Below, in pieces: positions 1 through 7,422 of a stretch of DNA of 35,641 nt. The notes beneath the pieces were generated by a model that was not told the origin of the DNA, did no database searches, and saw only the letters and a list, made by a program, of their open reading frames with translations. How positions within the stretch are numbered: position 1 is the stretch's first letter; each line of letters starts with the position of its first letter. The translations under genes were made by a program, and so were the position numbers. The DNA is taken from positions 1 to 35,641 of the forward strand of contig NZ_JBDJAW010000059.1 of NCBI RefSeq assembly GCF_039649665.1, read 5' to 3'. The stretch comes from Microbispora sp. ZYX-F-249. Lineage in GTDB: Bacteria; Actinomycetota; Actinomycetes; Streptosporangiales; Streptosporangiaceae.

Positions 1-74
1 AATACAGCGGAGGCCCGGTGAGCGGGCGGAGCAACCGGTACGGCGGTATCGCGCCGGTGAAGGAGGTCGCGTGA
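1..74 (+). CDS. 3' end of an upstream gene, product unknown (partial)
   Basis: Reading from base 3, 23 sense codons run without a stop to TGA at 72-74. About 21 of the 23 end in G or C, which is how real genes in this window behave; the other open frame here has much lower GC at third positions. The TGA lies inside GTGA, so this frame would overlap the start of the next gene by 4 bases, the same arrangement used between the next two genes. The visible tail is rich in Gly, Ser and Arg and ends in Val-Ala. It is too short to identify. If real, it is the first visible member of an operon with the helicase and kinase. Confidence 0.5.
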   Translation, partial: YSGGPVSGRSNRYGGIAPVKEVA

Positions 75-2257
75 GCACGGTGACGTTACGGCTCCTCGAC
101 AAGGCCGACAAGGAGATCCTCAAGCTCCCGCGCGCGGTCAAGGGCGCCATCTACGACTTCCAGCACAAGTTCCGCCAGGATCCGGAGAGCCCCGGTCTGC
201 GGTTCAAGCAGCTCAAGGGGCACCCGCGGTTGTACTCGGCGCGGGTGAACCTTGACTACCGGGCGCTGCTGCTCCACGCGGGGGGCGGCGACTACATCCT
301 GGTCGCGGTGAAACCGCGCCAGGAGGTCTACGACAACCTGGACAAGTTCGCCTATCAGATCAACCCGGTGACGGGCGGCATCGAGTTCCTCGACCTGCTG
401 ACGATCGGGGGCAAGGTCGCCGCGGAGCCCGAGCCGACCCCGGCGGCCATGCCTCCCGCCGAGGAGAATTCGCCGGAGCCGCTGTTCGCGAAGTTTCCGG
501 CAGAGACCCTGCTCGGCCTGGGTGTGGCGGAGCCGCTGCTTCCCCTGATCGCGAAGATCACCACCGAGGACGAACTGCTCGGCCTGACCACGTACGCGCC
601 GCAGCTCACCGGTGAGGTGCTGCTCGCGTTGTACGACGGCAAGACGGTCGACGAGGTCATGGACCAGATCACCACACCGGTCGCGGTGGAGGAGACGGTC
701 GACACCGACGACTACCAGGCGGCGCTCGCCCGTCCCGCCACGGTCGTGACCACCGAGGACACCGCCCTGCAGGAGGTGCTGGAGGACGGCGACTTCGGAC
801 GCTGGAAGGTCTTTCTGCACCCCACGCAGCAGAAGATCGTGGACCGCGTCTACAGCGGCCCCGCCCGTGTCACCGGCGGTCCCGGCACCGGCAAGACGAT
901 CGTCGCGCTGCACCGGGTCAAGCACCTGGTCGAGCGGCTCGGTCCGGGCGAGGGCAAGGACGTGCTCCTGACGACGTTCAACAAGAACCTCGCCGCCGAC
1001 CTGCGGCGGCGGCTGCTCGACCTCGCCGGGCAGGAGATCGTCAAGCGGGTCGACATCGTCAACATCGACAAGCTGGCCAGCGACCTCGTCGCCCCCACCC
1101 AGGCCGGCACCGGGCGGCAGTGGATCGACGACACCAAAGCCGTCATCCAGTGGCAGGAGCTCCTCGACGAGCTGGGGGAGCACAAGTGGGACGCCGAGTT
1201 CCTGCACGCCGAATGGTCACAGGTCATCCTGGGCCAGGGCGTCGCGACCAGAGCCGACTACTTCCGTGCCCGCCGTGCCGGGCGGGGCCGCGCCATCAGC
1301 AGGCAGGACCGGGCGGAGATCTGGAAGCTCGTCGAGCGCTACGTTATGCGCCTTGACGACAGGAAGCTGTGGACCTTCCGGCAGGTCGCCGAGCGGGCCG
1401 CGCGACTGGCGATCGAGCGGGCCAAGGCGATCGCCACGTACGAGGCCGACCAGATCAGCTCGGTGAAGCTGCAGCACGAGTCCGGCATCTGGTACAGGCA
1501 CCCGTACCGGCACATCGTCGTCGACGAGGCGCAGGACCTCGGCGCGGCGCACTGGCGGATGTTGCGCGCGATGGTGCCCGAAGGCCCGGACGACCTGTTC
1601 ATCGCCGGCGACACCCACCAGCGGATCTACGCCAACCAGGTCTCCCTCGGCAGTCTGGGCGTCAACATCCGGGGCCGGTCGTCGAAGCTGACCCTGAGCT
1701 ATCGCACCACCCACGAGATCCTCGGCACCGCCTGCCGCCTTCTCGGCGAGGAGGAGTGGGACGACCTCGACGACGGCACCGACGACCTGACCGGCTACCG
1801 TTCGGTGCTGCGCGGGCCCGACCCGGTGCTCACGCCGTACCCCACCTGGGCCGCCGAGCTCGACGGCATCGCCGAGCTGGTCAAGGAATGGGGCGGAGGC
1901 TCGATCGCGGTCTGCGTGCCCGAACGGTGGATGGTGGCCGAGGTCGAGAACCGCCTGGGCAGGGCCGGCATCATGGCCGCGTCCATCGGCCCCGACGGGC
2001 CGAAGCTCGTCGAGGCGCCCGTCCACGTGGGCACGATGCACCGGTTCAAGGGGCTGGAGTATCAGCGCATGATCCTCGCCGGTGTCGCGGAGGGCCGACT
2101 GCCCGGCGAGCGGATCCTCGCGTTCGAGAAGGACGACCCGCTGCGCTTCCGGCGGGAGCTGCAGCGGGCCCGGTCGCTGCTCTTCGTCGCCGCCACCCGT
2201 GCGCGGGACAGCGTCGTGATCAGCTGGCACGGCACCAAGAGCAGGTTCCTGCCGTGA
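71..2257 (+). CDS. RelE-like toxin domain fused to a UvrD-type superfamily 1 helicase
   Basis: This 728-aa soluble protein has three parts. Residues 1-90 look like a RelE/ParE fold. Arg64 in DYRALL and Arg83/Tyr87 in KPRQEVY fall where E. coli RelE has Arg61, Arg81 and Tyr87. Residues 95-250 are a Pro/Glu-rich and helical linker. Residues 255-728 are a UvrD/Rep-like helicase, with a Q-motif region (LHPTQQKIV), Walker A GGPGTGKT at 269-276, DEAQDL at 485-490, a motif V region GTMHRFKGLEYQR and a C-terminal VAATRARD. The family translocates on or unwinds nucleic acid using ATP. GTG at 71 has an excellent ribosome site (AAGGAGG, five bases away). It overlaps the kinase gene downstream by 4 bases, so the two are probably made together. 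No antitoxin gene is next to it. Domain assignment is confident; the toxin activity is inferred. Confidence 0.88.
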   Translation: MSTVTLRLLDKADKEILKLPRAVKGAIYDFQHKFRQDPESPGLRFKQLKGHPRLYSARVNLDYRALLLHAGGGDYILVAVKPRQEVYDNLDKFAYQINPVTGGIEFLDLLTIGGKVAAEPEPTPAAMPPAEENSPEPLFAKFPAETLLGLGVAEPLLPLIAKITTEDELLGLTTYAPQLTGEVLLALYDGKTVDEVMDQITTPVAVEETVDTDDYQAALARPATVVTTEDTALQEVLEDGDFGRWKVFLHPTQQKIVDRVYSGPARVTGGPGTGKTIVALHRVKHLVERLGPGEGKDVLLTTFNKNLAADLRRRLLDLAGQEIVKRVDIVNIDKLASDLVAPTQAGTGRQWIDDTKAVIQWQELLDELGEHKWDAEFLHAEWSQVILGQGVATRADYFRARRAGRGRAISRQDRAEIWKLVERYVMRLDDRKLWTFRQVAERAARLAIERAKAIATYEADQISSVKLQHESGIWYRHPYRHIVVDEAQDLGAAHWRMLRAMVPEGPDDLFIAGDTHQRIYANQVSLGSLGVNIRGRSSKLTLSYRTTHEILGTACRLLGEEEWDDLDDGTDDLTGYRSVLRGPDPVLTPYPTWAAELDGIAELVKEWGGGSIAVCVPERWMVAEVENRLGRAGIMAASIGPDGPKLVEAPVHVGTMHRFKGLEYQRMILAGVAEGRLPGERILAFEKDDPLRFRRELQRARSLLFVAATRARDSVVISWHGTKSRFLP

Positions 2258-3156
2258 GGACCATCGCCGACCGCTATCGGGTCACCTCGCCCATCGGCCG
2301 CGGCGGCATGGGCGAGGTGTGGGAAGGCACCGACCTGCGGCTCAACCGGCCGGTCGCGATCAAGCTGATCAACGGCGCCGACCTGGCCGCGGAGAAGGAG
2401 GCACGGCGGCGCTTCAACCGCGAGGCCAGGATCACCGCGAGGCTTCGCCATCCGGGCGTTCCCGTCGTCTACGACTTCGGCGACGACGGCGACCTGTACA
2501 TGGTCATGGAGGCGCTGCGCGGCGACTCGATCGGCAAGCTCAAGGACGAGGCGGGCAGCCTGCCCGTGCCGTGGGCGGCCTTCATCTGCGCCCAGGTGTG
2601 CGCCGTGCTGGCCGCGGCGCACGAGGCGGGGCTGCTCCACCGCGACGTCAAGCCGGAGAACCTCGTGCTGTGCCGGGACGGGGCGGTCAAAGTCATCGAC
2701 TTCGGCGTCGCGGCGTCGCTCGGCGCCGGGGAGTTCTCCCGGATCACACAGACCGGGCAGGTTCCCGGCACCGCTCGCTACATGGCGCCCGAGCTCATCG
2801 ACGGGGCGGACGCCAGCCGGGCCAGTGACCTCTACACCGTCGGCTGCGTCCTGTACGAACTGCTCACCGGCGATCGGCCGTACCAGTCCCGCGACCTGCT
2901 GCGGGAGATCGCCCGCAGCAGGGAAGAGGATCCGCCGCCGATGGCGGGAGTGCCCGCCGAGCTGGAGGAGCTGACGCGCCGGCTGCTTGCCAAGGATCCG
3001 GCTCATCGCCCCTCCGATGCGACCGCCGTCTACCGGAGCCTCCTGCCGTGGATCAGTGACCTGCGCCCGCTTCCCGGCTGGGTCGCCCCGGACCTGTCCA
3101 GCGATCCTGCGCACATGTACACGATGGTCATTTCGAGCTTGGGTGCTGTCCGGTGA
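2254..3156 (+). CDS. Soluble Hanks-type serine/threonine protein kinase
   Basis: This 300-aa protein is almost only a kinase domain. It has a Gly-rich loop (GRGGMGEVWEG), a VAIK lysine near residue 36, the catalytic loop HRDVKPEN starting at 129, DFG at about 149, and an APE-type motif (MAPEL) near 178, so every catalytic landmark is present. No membrane helix, PASTA or other sensor domain follows, unlike the PknB type and unlike the second kinase in this window. The GTG start at 2254 overlaps the helicase stop (GTGA), so translation is probably coupled and the helicase-toxin protein is an obvious candidate substrate or partner (inference). It ends 87 bases before a hairpin that separates it from the convergent sigma factor gene. 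Confidence 0.9.
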   Translation: MRTIADRYRVTSPIGRGGMGEVWEGTDLRLNRPVAIKLINGADLAAEKEARRRFNREARITARLRHPGVPVVYDFGDDGDLYMVMEALRGDSIGKLKDEAGSLPVPWAAFICAQVCAVLAAAHEAGLLHRDVKPENLVLCRDGAVKVIDFGVAASLGAGEFSRITQTGQVPGTARYMAPELIDGADASRASDLYTVGCVLYELLTGDRPYQSRDLLREIARSREEDPPPMAGVPAELEELTRRLLAKDPAHRPSDATAVYRSLLPWISDLRPLPGWVAPDLSSDPAHMYTMVISSLGAVR

Positions 3157-3242
3157 AGGTGGTCGATCGGTAGGCGCTCTCCTGCAAGAGGGGCGATGCC
3201 ACGCCCAGCTTTCGACCCCCTGCCGTGGTGAATACGGCGCCG

Positions 3243-3268
3243 CGGGAGCGGCGGCGGCCTCGCTCCCG
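3243..3268. terminator. Hairpin terminator between convergent kinase and sigma factor genes
   Basis: CGGGAGCG at 3243-3250 pairs perfectly with CGCTCCCG at 3261-3268 around a 10-base loop. It lies between the kinase stop (3156) and the sigma factor stop (3273) and could act in both directions. There is no T-run, which is usual for actinomycete terminators. Confidence 0.6.
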
Positions 3269-3272
3269 TGTC

Positions 3273-4199
3273 TCAGCCGGCCCAGGCGGCGAGCGTCCTG
3301 CCTCCGTCGTGATCACGCATGCGGGTCAGCGCCTCGCGCTCCAGCCGGCTCATCCACTGGTGCGGCACCCCCACCGTCTCGGCGGTCTGCCGCCGGGTCT
3401 GCTCCGGCGTGCCGTCGAGGCCGAACCGCAGCCGTACGATCAGCGCCTGGCGGGGCGCGAGGGCGGCCCTGGCCGAGCGGAGCGCATCGGTCAGGGCGGC
3501 CTGTTCGAGCGCCGCCTCCGGACGGGCCCCGGTCGCGTGCTCCACCGGTTCGTGCTGCGGCGACTGATTGAGGGGCGGCCGGGCGTCGAGGGAGACGCAG
3601 TTGCGCGCGAGCAGCCGCCAGGCGAGGACGCGCTCCACCGGCCGCCCCAGCTCCTCGGCCAGGCGCTCCGCGGTGGGCTCGTAACCCGTCTCGCCCACCA
3701 GTTTCTCCTCGGCCCGAGCCAGCCGGTGCAGCTCATCCCGGACGTGCCCGGGAATGCGAATGGGCCCGCTCGTCTCCTGCCCCTTCTGGATCGCCTTGCG
3801 AATCCACCAGGCAGCGCAGGTGGAGAAGCGGAACCCCCGGCGGTGGTCGAAGCGGTCCACCGCTTCGATGAGGCCGAGGTTGCCGTCCTGGATGATGTCG
3901 GAGAGCGACGCGCCCCGGTGGAGGTACCGCCTGGCCATCGACACCACCAGGCGGAGGTTGGCGCGGATCAGATGATCACGTGCCCGCAGGCCGTCGCCGG
4001 CCAGGATCTCCAGCTCGGCCGCCTCCGGCCGGCCGGGGTTCTCGTCGAGCAGATGGCGGGCGTACACACCGGCCTCGATGCGCCGGGCCAGCTCGACCTC
4101 CTGCCGTGCGGTCAGCAGCGGGGTCCGGCCGATGCGAGCCATATACGTCTCGAGCAGGCCTGGGTCGAACGCTCCCGGGATGTATCCACGCTCGTCCAC
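3273..4199 (-). CDS. Sigma-70 family RNA polymerase sigma factor, group 2-like
   Basis: This 308-aa protein has region 1.2 (from about residue 12, with ETYMARIGRTPLLTARQE), regions 2.1-2.4 with SDIIQDGNLGLIEAVDRFDHRRG and RFSTCAAWWIRKAI, region 3 (IPGHVRDELHRL) and region 4 with a helix-turn-helix near the C-terminus. The arrangement is that of primary-like sigma factors without the long acidic N-terminus, as in HrdD/SigB-type proteins. The usual Tyr-Ala-Thr before WWIR is Cys-Ala-Ala here. Two in-frame GTG codons are six bases apart. The second (4199) is preferred because GGAGG sits seven bases upstream of it, whereas that motif directly abuts the first (4205). It diverges from hsp20 across about 290 bases, suggesting a stress-response link (inference). 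Confidence 0.9.
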   Translation of the reverse strand: MDERGYIPGAFDPGLLETYMARIGRTPLLTARQEVELARRIEAGVYARHLLDENPGRPEAAELEILAGDGLRARDHLIRANLRLVVSMARRYLHRGASLSDIIQDGNLGLIEAVDRFDHRRGFRFSTCAAWWIRKAIQKGQETSGPIRIPGHVRDELHRLARAEEKLVGETGYEPTAERLAEELGRPVERVLAWRLLARNCVSLDARPPLNQSPQHEPVEHATGARPEAALEQAALTDALRSARAALAPRQALIVRLRFGLDGTPEQTRRQTAETVGVPHQWMSRLEREALTRMRDHDGGRTLAAWAG

Positions 4200-4301
4200 C
4201 GTCACTCCTCCAACCGCCGTGTGCGCGGGCGACTTTCGGCACCTTCACGGTGACGCGGCGGCGGGCGAGGCGAACGCGGCGATGGGCCCGGAACGGCGTG
4301 A

Positions 4302-4365
4302 CGAAGGTCCTCGATCACCGCGCGGCCGTCAGGACGCCATGCCCGCAGCGTCGCCGAAGGTCCTC
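4302..4365. repeat. 11-bp direct repeat in the sigma factor/hsp20 intergenic region
   Basis: CGAAGGTCCTC occurs at 4302-4312 and again at 4355-4365, exactly 53 bases apart, or about five turns of the helix. The two copies lie in the divergent promoter region, upstream of hsp20. The spacing would put two bound proteins on the same DNA face. The regulator is unknown. Confidence 0.45.
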
Positions 4366-4400
4366 ACCGGGAGGGACGCCCGGCCCGGGGCGGCGTGTGA

Positions 4401-4430
4401 TTCGGGGCCTCGGGATGGGACTTCCGGCTC
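4401..4430 (+). promoter_or_regulatory. Possible DosR/DevR-like sites upstream of hsp20
   Basis: TTCGGGGCCT at 4401-4410 and GGGACTTCCGGCTC at 4417-4430 each resemble half of the DosR consensus (TTSGGGACTWWAGTCCCSAA). They lie 60-90 bases before the hsp20 start. Alpha-crystallin genes are classic DosR targets, but neither copy is a complete palindrome, so this is only a suggestion. Confidence 0.25.
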
Positions 4431-4491
4431 TGCTGAGGAGGATGCGCCGGGTGTGTGCTTGAGGTGTCGTCATCGAGACAAGGAGGTCACG

Positions 4492-4914
4492 ATGAACCTC
4501 ACGGAGCGGAGCCAGGGCCGGTTCCCCTTCCCGGAGCTGCTGGAACTGCTGGAGAGCCCGGTCTACGGGTTCCGGCCGTTCGGCCAGATCATCAGAGTCG
4601 AGGACTGCGTCGCGGGCGGCCGCTACACGCTGCGGGCGGAGCTGCCCGGCATCGACCCGGACAAGGACCTCGAGGTCACCGTGGGCCACGGGATGCTCCA
4701 CATCCGGGCCGAGAAGACCAAGGAGACCATGGACGCCAAGGAGCCGCGCCGCTCCGAGATCGCCTACGGCGCGTTCTCCCGCACGATCACGCTTCCCCCG
4801 ACGGCCGAGGCCGAGGACGTGACGGCCGTCTACAAGGACGGGGTCCTGGAGATCACGGTCGGTCTGAAGGAGGAGGACAAGCCCACCGACCGCAGGATCC
4901 TCGTCCAGCACTGA
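4492..4914 (+). CDS. Hsp20/alpha-crystallin family small heat shock protein
   Basis: This 140-aa cytoplasmic protein is the usual length for the family. The alpha-crystallin domain runs from about residue 40 to 130. It contains the beta-strand motif RAELPGIDPDKDLEVTV, the AYGAFSRTITLP stretch typical of actinobacterial Hsp18/HspX-like proteins, and the GVLEI signature near the end. Such proteins form oligomers that hold unfolded proteins without ATP. ATG at 4492 is chosen because AAGGAGG ends five bases upstream and the domain is complete from here. It stands alone, divergent from the sigma factor. It is followed at once by a hairpin. Confidence 0.93.
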   Translation: MNLTERSQGRFPFPELLELLESPVYGFRPFGQIIRVEDCVAGGRYTLRAELPGIDPDKDLEVTVGHGMLHIRAEKTKETMDAKEPRRSEIAYGAFSRTITLPPTAEAEDVTAVYKDGVLEITVGLKEEDKPTDRRILVQH

Positions 4915-4935
4915 GCACGAGACAGGGCTTCGTGC
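4915..4935 (+). terminator. Hairpin directly after hsp20
   Basis: GCACGA at 4915-4920, immediately after the stop codon, pairs with TCGTGC at 4930-4935 around a nine-base loop. The stem is short, so termination is plausible but not certain. The remaining bases to 5067 are GC-rich and show no gene. Confidence 0.45.
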
Positions 4936-5067
4936 CCAGCGAGAGCCGTAGAAGAAGGGGCGGGGAGCCGGTCGGCCCCCGTCCCTTCCCGCGCGCCGCT
5001 GTCCCCCATCGAGCTCTGGGCAGCGCGACCGGTGCCCGCGGCCGGCCCCCAGCGCCGCTTGGATTGG

Positions 5068-7374
5068 TCACTGCCTTTTGGTCGGCGGCTGCCAGAGGGC
5101 TGTGCGGATTTTTCCATCGTCCCGGCCGATGACGAGGGCGGATCTCTTGCCGAGGTGGCCGAGGGCGATGCGCATGACCCCGTGACCGGGGTCGGAGCCC
5201 GGAACCTCCAGTTCGGTGAGTTGACCGCTCTTCAGGTCGCAAAGGCGCAGGTTCTCGCCGGCGGAGACGAGGAGCACGTCCCGCCCGCCGACGGTTGCGA
5301 AGGCGAGGTCGTTGACCTGGCGGCCGGCGAACCGGCTCTCGCAGAAAGAGCTCACGCGCTTGCCGGTGGCGAGATCGGAGATTCGGACGGCGCCGCCCGT
5401 GTCGCCGGACGCCAGGAGCTGCCGGCCGGAACCGGAGCCCGTCGTCACCACACTTATCTCGACACCGTTCCCCTCCGTGTCGTGGTCGACGGCCTTGCCG
5501 ACCCGCTTGCCGGTGGCGACGTCGAAGACGCGTACGCGTCCGTCGCGGGCGCCGGCCACGACGACGTCCCGCCCGTCAACGTGGCCGAGAGCCAGGTCGT
5601 TCACCTGGGAGTCCAGGAAGGGCGATCCCTTGGCGAGCAGCGGCCTGCCGATCAGTGACCGCGCTCTCACGTCCCCGACGACCACACCGGCGCTGTCGTG
5701 CGCGAACGCCACCACGGGCCGGCCGTGGTAGGTGCCCAGCGTGAGCGCGTGGATCCGGCCCGTCCATCCGGTGGTGACCTTGGGCACCAGGACGGCTCCT
5801 GTCGCCGCGTCCCACACGCGGACGGTGCCCAGGCTGCTGGCGGCGGCGACGTACGGATGGCCCCCGGCCATGGTCGCCGCGACATGGTCGACGAGGGAGT
5901 CCATGGTGCCGAGAAGCCGCCGGGAGGACTTCTCCCCGGTCAGCGCGGAGAGCCACACCTTGCCGTCCGGGCCGCCGGACACGACCCGCTGCGCGCCGCC
6001 GATCTCCACGACCGCCAGGTCGCCGGCGCCCCTGGCTCCGGTAAGCGCGAAGGGTCCGCCGGCCGCCGCGAGGCTCCACGTCGGCGACATCTCCTCGGCC
6101 CGCACGTCGTCCGTCTGCTCGTCGTCGCCCTGTTCGTCCTCGGTCCGCTCGTCGTCCTCGGCCGGGTCGTCCTCGGCCGGGTCGTCCTCGGCCGGGTCGT
6201 CCTCGGCCGGGTCATCCTCCGGCACGGAAGGGGAGGGCGGCGGGCTTGCGGGCTTCGAGGGAGACGGCGTCGGGGAGGACACCGGCAGGGAAAGCACGGT
6301 CGGTGTCGAGGCGACGGACGGCTGGACCTGGACGGCGGCCGGCATGCCGTCCGGCTCGGGAACGGAGTCCTGAGGGACGAGGGCGGCGGCCGCGAACACC
6401 GTGATCGCGCCGCCCGTCGCCACGATGCCGGCCGTCACCCACCAGCGGGCACGCGGCGACCAGTGCACCCGGTGGAGGAAGGGCGACTTCCGGGTGACGC
6501 GCAGCGTACGGCCGGGGTAAGCGGAGGGAGCGGCGGCGCCGGCGCGTGCGGAGGACGCGGTCGCGTTCCGGGTGAGGGCGGAGACGAGATCGGGGATGGC
6601 GGGCCGTTCCGCGGGGTCCTTGGCCAGACATCGGGTGAGCACCGGCCGGAGGAAGTCCGGTACGCCGGTCAGGTCGGGCTCGTGGTGCGTGATCCGGTTG
6701 AGGATGGCCGGGACGCTGTCGCCGCCGAAGACCATGCGTCCGGTCGCGGCGTACGCCATGGTGACCGCCCAGCTGAAGATGTCGGCCGGCGGTCCGACCC
6801 GCGTGCCCGCGATCTGCTCGGGGGCCATGAACGCGGGAGTGCCGATGGGTGCGCTCGTCCGGGCCGACGAGGCGTCGACGACCTTGGCGATGCCGAAGTC
6901 GATGACGACGGGACCCTCCGGGCCGAGCAGGATGTTGGCGGGTTTCAGATCCCGGTGCACGATGCCGGCTTCGTGGATGGCGGACAGCGCGGTGAGGGTG
7001 GCGATCGCCAGCCGCGTGAGCCCGCCCTCGTCCCTGGGCCCCTCCGCGAGGACGAGCTCTTCGAGCGACCCGCCGTCCACGAACTCGCTGACCACGTACG
7101 CCTGGCCCTGCCAGACGCCGGCGTCGAGCACCCGGGCGGTGCAGAAGGCGGCGACGCTGCGGGCGAGGTCGGCCTCGCGCAGCAGCCGGTCCCGGTCTCC
7201 GGCGCCGAAACGGGCGTGCAGCACCTTGACGGCGACCCTCCCGCCACCGGGAGCGGTGCCCAGATACACCACGCCCTGCCCGCCCTGCCCGATGACACCG
7301 GTGATCCTGTGGCCACCGATCGTCGGCGGGTCGTTCGGCCTGAGCGGTTGCGTGTTCCTGGCGGCGGGGCTCAC
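5068..7374 (-). CDS. Membrane Ser/Thr protein kinase with extracytoplasmic WD40-like beta-propeller
   Basis: This 768-aa protein has a kinase domain at residues 20-280 (GQGGQGVVY loop, VAVK lysine near 50, HRDLKPAN near 139, DFG near 158, MAPEQ). A basic juxtamembrane stretch precedes one transmembrane helix at about 310-333. A Pro/Ser linker and a very acidic spacer with four exact DDPAE repeats (389-408) lead into a propeller of WD40-like blades from about 430 to 768, with repeated DGKVWLS, GTVRVWDAATG, GRVRVFDVATGK and GGAVRISDLATGK blade ends. By the usual topology the kinase is inside and the propeller outside, where it could bind a ligand or protein. The gene starts with GTG 48 bases after the TPR gene and is probably cotranscribed with it. 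No strong ribosome site is seen. Confidence 0.9.
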   Translation of the reverse strand: MSPAARNTQPLRPNDPPTIGGHRITGVIGQGGQGVVYLGTAPGGGRVAVKVLHARFGAGDRDRLLREADLARSVAAFCTARVLDAGVWQGQAYVVSEFVDGGSLEELVLAEGPRDEGGLTRLAIATLTALSAIHEAGIVHRDLKPANILLGPEGPVVIDFGIAKVVDASSARTSAPIGTPAFMAPEQIAGTRVGPPADIFSWAVTMAYAATGRMVFGGDSVPAILNRITHHEPDLTGVPDFLRPVLTRCLAKDPAERPAIPDLVSALTRNATASSARAGAAAPSAYPGRTLRVTRKSPFLHRVHWSPRARWWVTAGIVATGGAITVFAAAALVPQDSVPEPDGMPAAVQVQPSVASTPTVLSLPVSSPTPSPSKPASPPPSPSVPEDDPAEDDPAEDDPAEDDPAEDDERTEDEQGDDEQTDDVRAEEMSPTWSLAAAGGPFALTGARGAGDLAVVEIGGAQRVVSGGPDGKVWLSALTGEKSSRRLLGTMDSLVDHVAATMAGGHPYVAAASSLGTVRVWDAATGAVLVPKVTTGWTGRIHALTLGTYHGRPVVAFAHDSAGVVVGDVRARSLIGRPLLAKGSPFLDSQVNDLALGHVDGRDVVVAGARDGRVRVFDVATGKRVGKAVDHDTEGNGVEISVVTTGSGSGRQLLASGDTGGAVRISDLATGKRVSSFCESRFAGRQVNDLAFATVGGRDVLLVSAGENLRLCDLKSGQLTELEVPGSDPGHGVMRIALGHLGKRSALVIGRDDGKIRTALWQPPTKRQ
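6151..6210. repeat. Four perfect tandem copies of a 15-bp unit inside the kinase gene
   Basis: GTCGTCCTCGGCCGG is repeated four times without mismatch (6151, 6166, 6181 and 6196), with a degraded fifth copy following. On the coding strand it encodes DDPAE repeats in the acidic spacer between membrane helix and propeller. The unit length is a multiple of three, so copy changes would alter spacer length without a frameshift. Confidence 0.9.
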
Positions 7375-7422
7375 GACTCGCCGTCCGGCGGGCCCACCGC
7401 GTCCTCATCCTGGGCCGGCAAC

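Noticed and set aside
71..3156. Classical toxin-antitoxin locus
   Set aside because: There is a toxin-like fold but no small antitoxin gene on either side within view; the fold is fused to a helicase, so it is reported as a fusion instead.
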